A stretch of DNA of 64,000 bases from Flavobacterium caseinilyticum (GTDB taxonomy: Bacteria > Bacteroidota > Bacteroidia > Flavobacteriales > Flavobacteriaceae). The position numbers and the translations under genes are program-made. The notes below the pieces were generated by a model, which saw nothing but the letters and a program-made list of their open reading frames with translations, was not told the origin of the DNA and did not search any database. The DNA lies in NCBI RefSeq assembly GCF_004349085.1, contig NZ_SMFM01000005.1, forward strand, positions 124,001-188,000, read 5' to 3'. This document shows, in pieces, positions 36,980 through 45,489 of the stretch. Within the stretch, counting starts at the first letter, position 1. Every line of letters begins with the position of its first letter.

Positions 36980-38332
36980 ATGACTACTTTTGAGCAATTC
37001 AACCTTCCTAAATCCGTACAAAAAGCGATAGACGATTTAGGATTTACTACGCCTACTCCGATTCAGGAAAAAACTTTTTCTGTGATAATGTCAGGCAGAG
37101 ATATGATGGGAATCGCTCAGACGGGTACCGGTAAAACATTTGCTTACCTATTGCCTTTGTTGAAATTATATAAATTCACACCTGGACATACCCCAAAAAT
37201 AGTAATTCTGGTTCCTACTCGCGAACTTGTAGTGCAAGTTGTGGAAGAAGTTGAAAAATTGACGAAATACATGTCGGTTCGAACTATTGGAATTTTTGGT
37301 GGTGTCAATATCAACACACAAAAGAAAGCAGTTTACGCAGGTTGCGACATATTAGTGGGAACTCCAGGAAGAATCATGGATTTAACGCTGGATAACGTCA
37401 TTCGTTTTGAGGAAATGCAGAAATTGGTGATTGATGAATTTGATGAAATGCTGAATTTAGGTTTCCGTACTCAATTGACATCTATTTTGGCCATGATGCC
37501 AAAAAAACGTCAAAACATCCTGTTTTCGGCAACGATGACAGAGGAAGTAGATGCTATTTTGAATGACTATTTTGATTATCCGGAAGAAGTTACGCTTTCG
37601 GCATCAGGTACTCCGTTAGAAAATATCAAACAAATTAGCTATAAAGTTCCCAATTTCAATACTAAAATAAACCTTCTAAAGTATCTATTGGAAAACAACG
37701 AAGACATGAGTCGTGTTCTGGTATTTGTAAATAACAAAAAAATCTCCGACATGGTTCACGAACGAATCGAAGAAGATTTTGAAGGAGAATTTGGAGTAAT
37801 TCACTCTAATAAATCACAAAATTATCGTTTGAGTACGATGGCTTCGTTTCAAGAAGGGAATTTACGCGGTTTGATTACTACTGACATTATGGCTAGAGGT
37901 CTGGATATTTCAAATATTACTCATGTTGTCAATTTCGAAATGCCTGAAATGCCTGAATTGTACATGCACAGAATTGGTAGAACAGGTCGTGCAGATGCTA
38001 CAGGAACCGCAATAAGTCTTATCGCACCTCGTGAAGAAGAATCGAAAGTGGAAGTTGAAGTACTGATGAATATGGAATTGGCAATTGAGCCTTTCCCGGA
38101 AACCGTTGAAGTTTCATTGAAATTAATCGAACCTGAAAAAGACAGACAACCGATTAAGTTTATGATGAAAAAACAGAAACTTGACGGAGATGGCGCTTTT
38201 CAAGAAAAAAGTAAAAAGAATAAGAAAGTCAACTTAGGTGGTCCTGGTGTCACCAAGAAAAAAACGCACGGCTCTGTAAATAGAAACATGCTGAAAACCC
38301 GAGATAAAAAGAGAAAAGATAAGAACAAATAG
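36980..38332 (+). CDS. DEAD-box RNA helicase
   Basis: This 450-residue ATP-dependent RNA helicase starts MTTFEQFNLPKSVQKAI. It has the Q-motif (TTPTPIQEK), motif I AQTGTGKTFAY, motif Ia PTRELVVQ, motif III SAT, motif V TDIMARGLDI and motif VI HRIGRTGRA. Motif II reads DEFD instead of DEAD, a variant that keeps the two acidic residues and is seen in several flavobacterial paralogues. The C-terminus is a short Lys-rich tail suited to RNA binding. It is likely involved in ribosome assembly or cold adaptation. Confidence 0.92.
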   Translation: MTTFEQFNLPKSVQKAIDDLGFTTPTPIQEKTFSVIMSGRDMMGIAQTGTGKTFAYLLPLLKLYKFTPGHTPKIVILVPTRELVVQVVEEVEKLTKYMSVRTIGIFGGVNINTQKKAVYAGCDILVGTPGRIMDLTLDNVIRFEEMQKLVIDEFDEMLNLGFRTQLTSILAMMPKKRQNILFSATMTEEVDAILNDYFDYPEEVTLSASGTPLENIKQISYKVPNFNTKINLLKYLLENNEDMSRVLVFVNNKKISDMVHERIEEDFEGEFGVIHSNKSQNYRLSTMASFQEGNLRGLITTDIMARGLDISNITHVVNFEMPEMPELYMHRIGRTGRADATGTAISLIAPREEESKVEVEVLMNMELAIEPFPETVEVSLKLIEPEKDRQPIKFMMKKQKLDGDGAFQEKSKKNKKVNLGGPGVTKKKTHGSVNRNMLKTRDKKRKDKNK

Positions 38333-38416
38333 TGTTCAGTATTCCGTTTTTAGTGTACCGTTTCTAAATCTTCATTTTTTTTCTGAACACCGGAACAAAA
38401 GATAAAAACCAATAGT

Positions 38417-38459
38417 AAAAAAGGGTTGAAAAATGGAAATCATTTTTCAACCCTTTTTT
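38417..38459. terminator. Strong bidirectional terminator
   Basis: A perfect 19-bp stem with arms beginning AAAAAAGGGTTG (38417-38435 and 38441-38459) around a 5-base loop separates the convergent helicase and lactonase genes. The A and T ends serve as T-tracts on either strand. Confidence 0.93.
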
Positions 38460-38483
38460 GGGAATTTTATTAAATTTTCAAGT

Positions 38484-39596
38484 TTAATTCTTTGTAAAAA
38501 CCAAACAAACCGGAGAACACAAAGTAATTTTCTTACCAGTATCTGTAAGAGCTCCCGTAGTTTTATTCCTTTTAAAAATTACAATATCATTTGTATATTG
38601 ATGTGCTGCCAAAAGAAAATTACCCGTCGGATCAATCGCAAAATTTCGAGGTCCTTTTCCTAGAGTGCTGCTTTGTCCTTTCAACAGTAATTTTCCGTTT
38701 TTTAGAATTTTATAAATTGTGATAGTATTTGCTTGACCACGATTAGAAGCATATAAAAACCTCCCATCCGGCGAAATATGGATATCCGCAGAACTAAATG
38801 TTCCTTTGAAATCTTTAGCTAAAATAGTGGTTTCATCGATCTTTTTTAATTTCCCGTTTGAATAACTAAATACGGTTAAAGCTCCATCGAGTTCCTGTAA
38901 CAGATAAACAAACTTTCCGTTTTTGCTGAACGTTAAATGTCTAGGACCGCTTCCTGATTTCACTGAAATGCTATCTTTTAATACTAATACCGTATTTGCA
39001 GCAGCAGGATTATAGGCATATGAGTATACTTTGTCATTCCCTAAATCATTGGCCAAAACGAACTTTTGATCGGGAGAAAAATGAACCATGTGCACATGAG
39101 GACCTTCTTGTCTTTGCATGTTAGTTCCTTTTCCATAATGCTGAATCACCTGCTTTGCTTCAGTAAGACCTCCGTCGTTATTTTTTCCAAAAACGGAGAT
39201 ATTTCCACCGGAATAATTGGCAACAATTACATTTTTTTCATCGTTTATAATGTAACAAGGATCTGCGCCTTTGGAACTTTGTTTATTAATTAAGTCAAGC
39301 TTTCCGCTTGATGAATTGTAACTAAAAGAACTTACTGTACTTTCAGCACCAGACTCATTTACAGAATACACAAAATTATTGTCTTTTGAAACGGTCAAAT
39401 AACTTGGATTGACAACCTTTTCCGTTGCGTTTTTAAAACTGAAATTACCTGTTTTTGAATCAAAATCATATACATAAATTCCTTTACTTTCACAGGTTTG
39501 GGTGTAGGTTCCAATTAGCAAATTGAATTTGTTTTTTTGTGCCTGCACGTTTGTAAAAATGAAAATGAAAAGAAAAACAACTATCGAATTTTTCAT
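38484..39596 (-). CDS. Lactonase-family seven-bladed beta-propeller protein, exported
   Basis: This 370-residue protein has a signal peptide (MKNSIVVFLFIFIFTNVQAQ) and a beta-propeller related to 6-phosphogluconolactonase (Pgl) and muconate cycloisomerases. It has the repeated GDP-like blade motifs (KGADPCYIINDEKN, GPRHLTFSKNGKFVYLL, ISPDGRFLYASNRGQANTI, GKGPRNFAIDPTGNFLLAA) and the conserved GPHVHMVHFSPD. The signal peptide places it in the periplasm, so a role in the cytoplasmic pentose phosphate pathway is doubtful. An extracytoplasmic sugar lactone is more likely. Confidence 0.85.
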   Translation of the reverse strand: MKNSIVVFLFIFIFTNVQAQKNKFNLLIGTYTQTCESKGIYVYDFDSKTGNFSFKNATEKVVNPSYLTVSKDNNFVYSVNESGAESTVSSFSYNSSSGKLDLINKQSSKGADPCYIINDEKNVIVANYSGGNISVFGKNNDGGLTEAKQVIQHYGKGTNMQRQEGPHVHMVHFSPDQKFVLANDLGNDKVYSYAYNPAAANTVLVLKDSISVKSGSGPRHLTFSKNGKFVYLLQELDGALTVFSYSNGKLKKIDETTILAKDFKGTFSSADIHISPDGRFLYASNRGQANTITIYKILKNGKLLLKGQSSTLGKGPRNFAIDPTGNFLLAAHQYTNDIVIFKRNKTTGALTDTGKKITLCSPVCLVFTKN

Positions 39597-39778
39597 GTTT
39601 AAGAATTTTATTAAAAAGCTAAAATACAGAATATAGTGAGATGGAATTTTAAATATTTTTTCATTTGAAAAATAATAACAACTTCAATCAAAACTCAACA
39701 CAAATTTGTATTTTTGAGTATTCAAATTCAGTGAAATCCATTGAAAATTAAATCCAGTGAAGTAAAATCAACCTCAGA

Positions 39779-41707
39779 ATGCATTTTAAACATCCCGAAA
39801 TTTTATACTTCCTGTTCTTTTTGATTGTTCCAATTTTGGTTCATTTGTTTCAATTGCGCCGTTTCAAAAAACAATATTTCACCAATGTTCGTTTCTTAAA
39901 AGCACTTTCTATACAAACCAGAAAAAGCTCTAAAATCAAGAAATGGCTGCTTCTCGCCTGTCGTTTATTACTATTAACGAGTATTATCATAGCATTTACA
40001 CAACCTTATTTTGAGTCGAAAGACAGTAAAAATGCCAACAATGAATTATATATCATTTTAGATAATTCTTTTAGTATGCAAGCCAAAGGCAAAAAAGGAG
40101 AATTGCTAAAAAGAGCTGTTCAGGAACTACTAGAAGAAACTCCGGAGAACGTGAATTTTTCTTTGCTTACCAATTCCGAGAATTATTGGAACACAGATAT
40201 TAAATCCGTTCGAAGTGCTTTGCAGAATCTAAAATACAGCGCCACTCCTTTTCAATTAGACAATATAATGGCTAAAATAAAAGCGCATAAATCAGCTTTT
40301 AAAAAGGATATTATTATCATTACTGATGCTGTTGGTCTTGATGAAAAACAACTAAAAAATAGTAATACAACTGATTCTCCTTTATTTATAATTCCAAAAG
40401 CAGAACAAAAAAACAATGTTTCTATTGATAGCGTTTTCATCAATAAAACATCAGATAATTTTTATGAAATTAATGTCCAAATTTCCGGTTATGGAGATGG
40501 TTTTAAGCCGATTCCAATTTCCTTATTTAATGAAAATAAGCTTATTGCGAAGACAATAGTAACTTTAGACACCAATAAAAAAAATCTGAGTTTTACGATT
40601 CCGAAACAAGCTTTTCATGGCTATTTTTCTATTGTTGATGCTGGTTTGTCTTATGATAACACCTTGTATTTTAGCATTTCAGAGTCTACGAAAACCAAAG
40701 TTATCAGCATTGGAGAACCGGCAAAAAGCAACTTTCTTTCCCGAATTTACACCAGTGAAGAATTCAGTTTTAACAATTATACTTTAAGCGCGTTAGATTA
40801 CAATAAACTGGAAGAACAGGATGCGATTGTTTTAAATGAATTGGATGAAATTCCGCAAGCTTTGGTGACCACTTTGAAATCTTTTGTGGCAAAAGGCGGC
40901 AGTTTAATTGTGATTCCTTCGGCAGGGAGTTCAATTATAAATATGAATTCTTTTTTGTCAAATTTCGGGAATTTGAAATTCAATTCTCTAGAAAACAGAG
41001 AAAAGCTAATTACTAAAATCAACTTCAATCATCCTATATTCAGTAGCGTATTTGAAAACAAAGTGACTAATTTTCAGTATCCAAAAACAAAAAGCTCTTT
41101 TATATTATCAAGTTCCAGTCCTGCGGCTTTGTCCTATGAGGATCAAAGTGTTTTCTTGACTTCTATAGCAAATTCGACTTCAGCGGTTGCTGTTTTTGCA
41201 GCTCCTATCAACATTGAAAATTCAAATTTCCAGCAATCTCCACTAATTGTACCTACGTTTTACAAGATGGCAATGAACAATCAAAACAACAGTGTAAATG
41301 CTTTGATAATTGGAAAAAATAATCCGCACTTGACTGAAGTATCGTTAAACAAAGATGCTATTTTGACCGTAAAAGGCTTGGATGAACAATTTATTCCTAT
41401 TCAACAAATACTGAATAACAAAGTCAAAATAACTTTCAATGATTATCCTGAACACGCAGGAAATTTCAGCATTTTCAATAAAAAAGAATGGATTGAAAAC
41501 ATCAGTTTCAATTACAACAGAACCGAAAGTGATCTGGCTTCAGCCAATGACAATATTCTTTCTGATTATAAAACAATCGAATCAATCCCATCGCTATTTG
41601 ACACTTTACAAACTGACAGAACTGATAATCAAATTTGGAAATGGTTTGTTATCTTTGCGCTATTATTTGTAATAACCGAAATGGCAATTATACGATTCGT
41701 AAAGTAA
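39779..41707 (+). CDS. BatA-domain / VWA-like membrane protein
   Basis: This 642-residue protein begins with the BatA aerotolerance N-terminal domain (HFKHPEILYFLFFLIVPILV helix, then HLFQLRRFKKQYFTNVRFL, and a second helix about 55-77). It continues with a von Willebrand A-like domain (LYIILDNSFSMQAKGKKG, about 90-200), a large extracytoplasmic region and a C-terminal transmembrane helix (about 619-640). It belongs to the family often located beside a dihydroorotase homologue in flavobacteria, as here. Its role in envelope stress or complex assembly is inferred from BatA relatives. Confidence 0.8.
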   Translation: MHFKHPEILYFLFFLIVPILVHLFQLRRFKKQYFTNVRFLKALSIQTRKSSKIKKWLLLACRLLLLTSIIIAFTQPYFESKDSKNANNELYIILDNSFSMQAKGKKGELLKRAVQELLEETPENVNFSLLTNSENYWNTDIKSVRSALQNLKYSATPFQLDNIMAKIKAHKSAFKKDIIIITDAVGLDEKQLKNSNTTDSPLFIIPKAEQKNNVSIDSVFINKTSDNFYEINVQISGYGDGFKPIPISLFNENKLIAKTIVTLDTNKKNLSFTIPKQAFHGYFSIVDAGLSYDNTLYFSISESTKTKVISIGEPAKSNFLSRIYTSEEFSFNNYTLSALDYNKLEEQDAIVLNELDEIPQALVTTLKSFVAKGGSLIVIPSAGSSIINMNSFLSNFGNLKFNSLENREKLITKINFNHPIFSSVFENKVTNFQYPKTKSSFILSSSSPAALSYEDQSVFLTSIANSTSAVAVFAAPINIENSNFQQSPLIVPTFYKMAMNNQNNSVNALIIGKNNPHLTEVSLNKDAILTVKGLDEQFIPIQQILNNKVKITFNDYPEHAGNFSIFNKKEWIENISFNYNRTESDLASANDNILSDYKTIESIPSLFDTLQTDRTDNQIWKWFVIFALLFVITEMAIIRFVK

Positions 41708-41814
41708 ATAAGGAAGGTCAAAAACTTTAAAAATCAATATAACATGATTACGGTTTAAAGTGTTAATACACCTCGCGAATTACCTATTCCATTAAAAAAA
41801 AACATTATCTACAT

Positions 41815-43068
41815 ATGAAATTAATCATCAGAGACGCCAAAATTATCGATTCGAAAAGTCCCTTTCATAATAAGACTGCAGATATTTTAATTGTTGATGG
41901 TTTTATAAAAAAAATTGGAACATCACTTCCTAATCCCGATAAAGCAGATGAAGTACAACTTGATAATTTGCATGTTTCGCAAGGCTGGTTTGACAGTAGC
42001 GTTTCGTTTGGAGAACCAGGTTTTGAAGACCGAGAAACCATATCAAACGGACTCAATGTTGCAGCCAAAAGCGGTTTTACGGCAATAGCTTTACAACCCA
42101 ACTCCTTCCCTATTATTGACAATCAGTCCCAAGTAAATTTTGTTTTAAACAAAGCACAAGGTTTTGCAACTCAACTGTATCCTATTGGCGCTTTGAGCAA
42201 AGAAAGTGCAGGGAAAGATATGGCTGAATTGTATGACATGAAAAAAGCGGGAGCAGTTGCTTTTGGCGATTATAATAAAAGTTTGGATAATGCTAATTTG
42301 CTGAAAATAGCATTACAATACGTTCAGGATTTTGATGGATTGGTTCTTGCTTTTTCACAAGACGAAAATATAAAAGGAAACGGAGTAGCGAATGAAGGCA
42401 TTGTTTCTACCCGATTAGGCTTGAAAGGAATTCCAAATCTTGCTGAAGAATTGCAAATTGCAAGAAATTTATTTCTCTTAGAATATACCGGAGGAAAACT
42501 TCACATTCCAACAATTTCTACTAAAAAATCAGTGCAATTAATCAAAGAGGCTAAAGCGAATGGACTGAATGTAACCTGTAGTGTTGCTGTTCATCATTTG
42601 GTTTTAACCGATGAAAAACTGGAAGGTTTTGACACTCGTTATAAAGTTTCGCCGCCACTTAGAACTGAAACCGACAGAAAAGCATTGTTAAAAGGAATAA
42701 AAGACGGAACTATTGATATGATTACATCCGACCATAACCCGATGGACATCGAGCACAAGAAAATGGAATTTGACGGCGCTAAAAATGGAACAATTGGATT
42801 GGAAAGTGCTTTTGGTGCTTTGATGACCGTATTACCATTAGAAACCGTGATAGATAAATTGACCTCCGGAAAAACAACTTTTAGTATCGAAATTGAAACA
42901 ATTAATGAAGGTTCCAAAGCAAATATTACCTTATTTAATCCAGAACCAAAAGGCATTTTTACAAAATCATCTATTCTTTCAAAATCAAAAAACTCCGCGT
43001 TACTGGGGACCGAAATAAATGGAAAAGTATACGGGATTGTAAATCAAGGAAAATTAATTTTAGCATAA
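41815..43068 (+). CDS. Dihydroorotase homologue lacking the HxH metal motif
   Basis: This 417-residue amidohydrolase-superfamily protein is clearly related to class I dihydroorotases along its length, with EPGFEDRETI (canonical EPG-x-E-xKE-type block), VAVHHLVLTDE, KVSPPLRTETDRKAL and TSDHNPMDIEHK. The strand-1 motif that normally reads D-x-H-x-H is D60-S-S-V-S64, so both metal-binding histidines are serines. Catalysis by the normal binuclear mechanism is therefore unlikely. It may be a structural PyrC' type partner or have a new function. A true pyrC must exist elsewhere if the organism makes pyrimidines. Confidence 0.85.
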   Translation: MKLIIRDAKIIDSKSPFHNKTADILIVDGFIKKIGTSLPNPDKADEVQLDNLHVSQGWFDSSVSFGEPGFEDRETISNGLNVAAKSGFTAIALQPNSFPIIDNQSQVNFVLNKAQGFATQLYPIGALSKESAGKDMAELYDMKKAGAVAFGDYNKSLDNANLLKIALQYVQDFDGLVLAFSQDENIKGNGVANEGIVSTRLGLKGIPNLAEELQIARNLFLLEYTGGKLHIPTISTKKSVQLIKEAKANGLNVTCSVAVHHLVLTDEKLEGFDTRYKVSPPLRTETDRKALLKGIKDGTIDMITSDHNPMDIEHKKMEFDGAKNGTIGLESAFGALMTVLPLETVIDKLTSGKTTFSIEIETINEGSKANITLFNPEPKGIFTKSSILSKSKNSALLGTEINGKVYGIVNQGKLILA

Positions 43069-43072
43069 AAAA

Positions 43073-43405
43073 ATGATCAATAATAATAATTCTGAGTCCG
43101 GAAAAACTGCTGCAATAACCAGTTACATATTAGGAATTGGCGTCTTTATAGCGATGTCGATGAACTCCGAAGACAAAAATGCATTTGCGTCCTTTCACAT
43201 TCGCCAAGGCCTGGGACTAACTTTAACTTTTATATCACTAGGATTAATCATCAGCAATTTTGACAGCTTAATGATTTCAGCTCCCATGTGGATTTTCGTA
43301 TTTATTTTGTGGTCTTATGGCATTACCAGCGCCATAAAAGGCGAAACAAAACCGGTTCCTTTATTGGGAACTTATTTTCAAAAATGGCTATCAAACATAT
43401 CATAA
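43073..43405 (+). CDS. Small membrane protein (DUF4870/Tic20-like)
   Basis: This 110-residue protein has three hydrophobic helices (about 15-33, 47-67 and 70-92) and the family-like motif AFASFHIRQGLGLTL. Similar flavobacterial proteins are labelled import component protein. The function is unknown. It starts 4 bases after the dihydroorotase homologue and ends 5 bases before the esterase start, so the three genes probably form one transcript. Confidence 0.75.
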   Translation: MINNNNSESGKTAAITSYILGIGVFIAMSMNSEDKNAFASFHIRQGLGLTLTFISLGLIISNFDSLMISAPMWIFVFILWSYGITSAIKGETKPVPLLGTYFQKWLSNIS

Positions 43406-43410
43406 TTACA

Positions 43411-44058
43411 ATGAACTTATCCTTAGAATATAAAATACGAGAACCTAAAATAAAATTAGACAAAAATCCACTTATCCTTTTATTACACGGATACGGCAGC
43501 AATGAAGAAGATTTATTTTCGTTTGCCGCTGAGCTTCCTGATGAATATTACATCATTTCTGCCAGAGCTCCGTATAACATGCAATATGGCGCTTATGCTT
43601 GGTACGCGATAAACTTTGATGCGGATGAAAATAAATTTTCAGATCATCAGCAGGCAATAATTTCAAGAGATTTAATCGCACGCTTTATTGACGAATTAAT
43701 ACAAAAATATCCAATAGATGCTAAGGATGTGACTTTGGTTGGCTTCAGCCAAGGCTCCATTTTGAGTTATGCAATAGCTTTATCACATCCTGATAAAGTG
43801 CAACGTGTAGTGGCCTTGAGCGGTTACGTCAGTGAACCTATATTGGAAGAAAATTACTTACGAAACGATTTTACACAACTAAAAGTATTCCATTCACACG
43901 GAACTGTAGATCAAGTAATTCCTGTAGAATGGGCCCGAAAAACAAAACCGTTTTTGGATAAATTGGGTATACAATCAGTCTACAAAGAATATCCAATAGG
44001 TCATGGAGTGGCTCCGCAAAATTTTTATGACTTTAAAAATTGGCTTCAGGAAAAATAG
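43411..44058 (+). CDS. Carboxylesterase/phospholipase-type alpha/beta hydrolase
   Basis: This 215-residue serine hydrolase starts MNLSLEYKIREP. Longer in-frame starts would overlap the preceding gene by over 100 bases. It has the oxyanion motif LLLHGYGSNEEDL, the nucleophile elbow GFSQGS, a catalytic Asp in HGTVDQVIPVEWA and a catalytic His in PIGHGVAPQNF. It lacks a signal peptide and is probably a cytoplasmic esterase or lysophospholipase-like enzyme. Confidence 0.88.
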   Translation: MNLSLEYKIREPKIKLDKNPLILLLHGYGSNEEDLFSFAAELPDEYYIISARAPYNMQYGAYAWYAINFDADENKFSDHQQAIISRDLIARFIDELIQKYPIDAKDVTLVGFSQGSILSYAIALSHPDKVQRVVALSGYVSEPILEENYLRNDFTQLKVFHSHGTVDQVIPVEWARKTKPFLDKLGIQSVYKEYPIGHGVAPQNFYDFKNWLQEK

Positions 44059-44118
44059 TTCTAAGTAGTAAGTTGCAGTTTTCAGAACTCAAATTTCCTG
44101 AAAACTGCGACTAAATAT

Positions 44119-44619
44119 TTATTTCTGATATAACAAAGATTGATTCACTTCAAATGAAATACTGTCATCAGGATTCACAAAGTATTTTAACAAAACTTCT
44201 CCCCAAATTTCACCATCACTATAATCGGCAATAATCCATCTGTGGTTTAGGATTTTCACCTTATTGATAATGAATTTATTCGCTCCTATCTGGTCTTGTC
44301 CCGTATAAGGATTTCCTTTCGCGTTGGCATTAAAATCTAGTAATTTTTCGGTAACGAAAGGAATTAATTTTTCGTACTGAATTATTTTTTCTGAATTTCC
44401 AGAATCAAAATAATTTTGGGCATTTTCATTTTTATCCAATGAAAAGTATTTTGCATCAACTAACTGATTCGTAACCAGACTTAAACTGTCTCTTAATTTC
44501 TTTGTGGTTTTATCGTATCTTTTTTGTTGAAATGTCACTTCTTTACTCAAGAACATATAAGTAAAAATCGTAGAGAGAACCGCCAAAATAGTAAGATAAA
44601 GCAATAATGATTGTTTCAT
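44119..44619 (-). CDS. Hypothetical membrane-anchored protein
   Basis: This 166-residue protein has an N-terminal membrane anchor (about 4-24), a short coiled-coil-like segment and a mixed C-terminal domain with KILNHRWIIADYSDGEIWGE. It is 11 bases after the MBL-fold gene on the same strand, so the two are probably co-transcribed. I recognise no family with known function. Confidence 0.72.
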   Translation of the reverse strand: MKQSLLLYLTILAVLSTIFTYMFLSKEVTFQQKRYDKTTKKLRDSLSLVTNQLVDAKYFSLDKNENAQNYFDSGNSEKIIQYEKLIPFVTEKLLDFNANAKGNPYTGQDQIGANKFIINKVKILNHRWIIADYSDGEIWGEVLLKYFVNPDDSISFEVNQSLLYQK

Positions 44620-44630
44620 TTTAAATAAAA

Positions 44631-45395
44631 TTAAATTGTAATTTCTAAATTATCATAGGCCAGAAACACATTTTCCGGAAGATTTTTTTGAACCTCTTCA
44701 TGGTACCCCATAATGTGACTGATGTGGGTGAGATACGCTTTTTCTGGCTGCAACAAAGTTATAAAATCTAATGCTTCTTTCAAATTGAAATGTGTATCAT
44801 GAGGCTCTTCACGTAAAGCATTTATAACCAGTACTTTTAATTTTTTTAGCTTTGCAATTTCGCTGTTTTCAATTGTCTTGACATCAGTTAAATAGGCGAA
44901 ATTATCAATTCTATAACCAAAAACCTGAAGATTGCCATGCATTACATTTACAGGTATAACTGTTTTGTTACCAATAGAAAATGGCTCATTGTTAATCACC
45001 TCAATTGTTTCTACAGAAGGCGCACCAGGATACTTATTTATAGTTTCAAAAACGTAGTCAAAACGTCTTTTTAAATTACTTATAACTCGGTGATGAGCAT
45101 AAAAAGGCATTTCACCTTGTTTAAAATTAAAGGGTCGAATATCATCAATGCCTGCGGTATGATCTGCATGTTCGTGGGTAAACAAAATTGCATCCACTTT
45201 CTTGCAATTTGAAGAAAGCATTTGCTGCCTGAAATCAGGTCCGCAATCGATTACGAAAGAATGATGTCCCCAAGAAATCCAGACAGAAACTCGCAGTCTT
45301 TTATCTTTAAAATCAGTACTTTTGCATACGGGATGATTACTGCCAATAACAGGAATCCCTTGTGAGGTGCCAGTTCCTAAAAAATATACTTTCAA
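44631..45395 (-). CDS. MBL-fold metallohydrolase (PhnP-like)
   Basis: This 254-residue metallo-beta-lactamase-fold hydrolase starts MKVYFLGTGTSQGIPVIGS, typical of the PhnP / phosphoribosyl cyclic phosphodiesterase subgroup. The metal motif is FTHEHADHTAGIDDIRPFN, with later ligands in VMHGNLQVFGYR and YLTHISHIMGYH. PhnP hydrolyses cyclic phosphate esters, but no phn operon is present. A generic phosphodiesterase role, perhaps in nucleotide or tRNA-related metabolism, is as much as can be said. Confidence 0.87.
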   Translation of the reverse strand: MKVYFLGTGTSQGIPVIGSNHPVCKSTDFKDKRLRVSVWISWGHHSFVIDCGPDFRQQMLSSNCKKVDAILFTHEHADHTAGIDDIRPFNFKQGEMPFYAHHRVISNLKRRFDYVFETINKYPGAPSVETIEVINNEPFSIGNKTVIPVNVMHGNLQVFGYRIDNFAYLTDVKTIENSEIAKLKKLKVLVINALREEPHDTHFNLKEALDFITLLQPEKAYLTHISHIMGYHEEVQKNLPENVFLAYDNLEITI

Positions 45396-45455
45396 ATTTC
45401 TTGTTTTTATTTACAAAAATAGGGTTAATTCTCTTTCTTTAGAAACCTATTTCAC

Positions 45456-45463
45456 TAACTTTG
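45456..45463 (+). promoter_or_regulatory. Candidate -7 box TAACTTTG for the 45490 gene
   Basis: An exact TAnnTTTG lies 27 bases before the ATG. The -33 region has only a partial match. Confidence 0.45.
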
Positions 45464-45489
45464 CGACATATTAGCCATATTAAAAGAAA

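Noticed and set aside
44075-44108. 11-bp inverted repeat (GCAGTTTTCAG) between the esterase gene and the convergent hypothetical gene, as a terminator
   Set aside because: The stem is perfect but no T-run follows on either strand, so I did not list it as a terminator.
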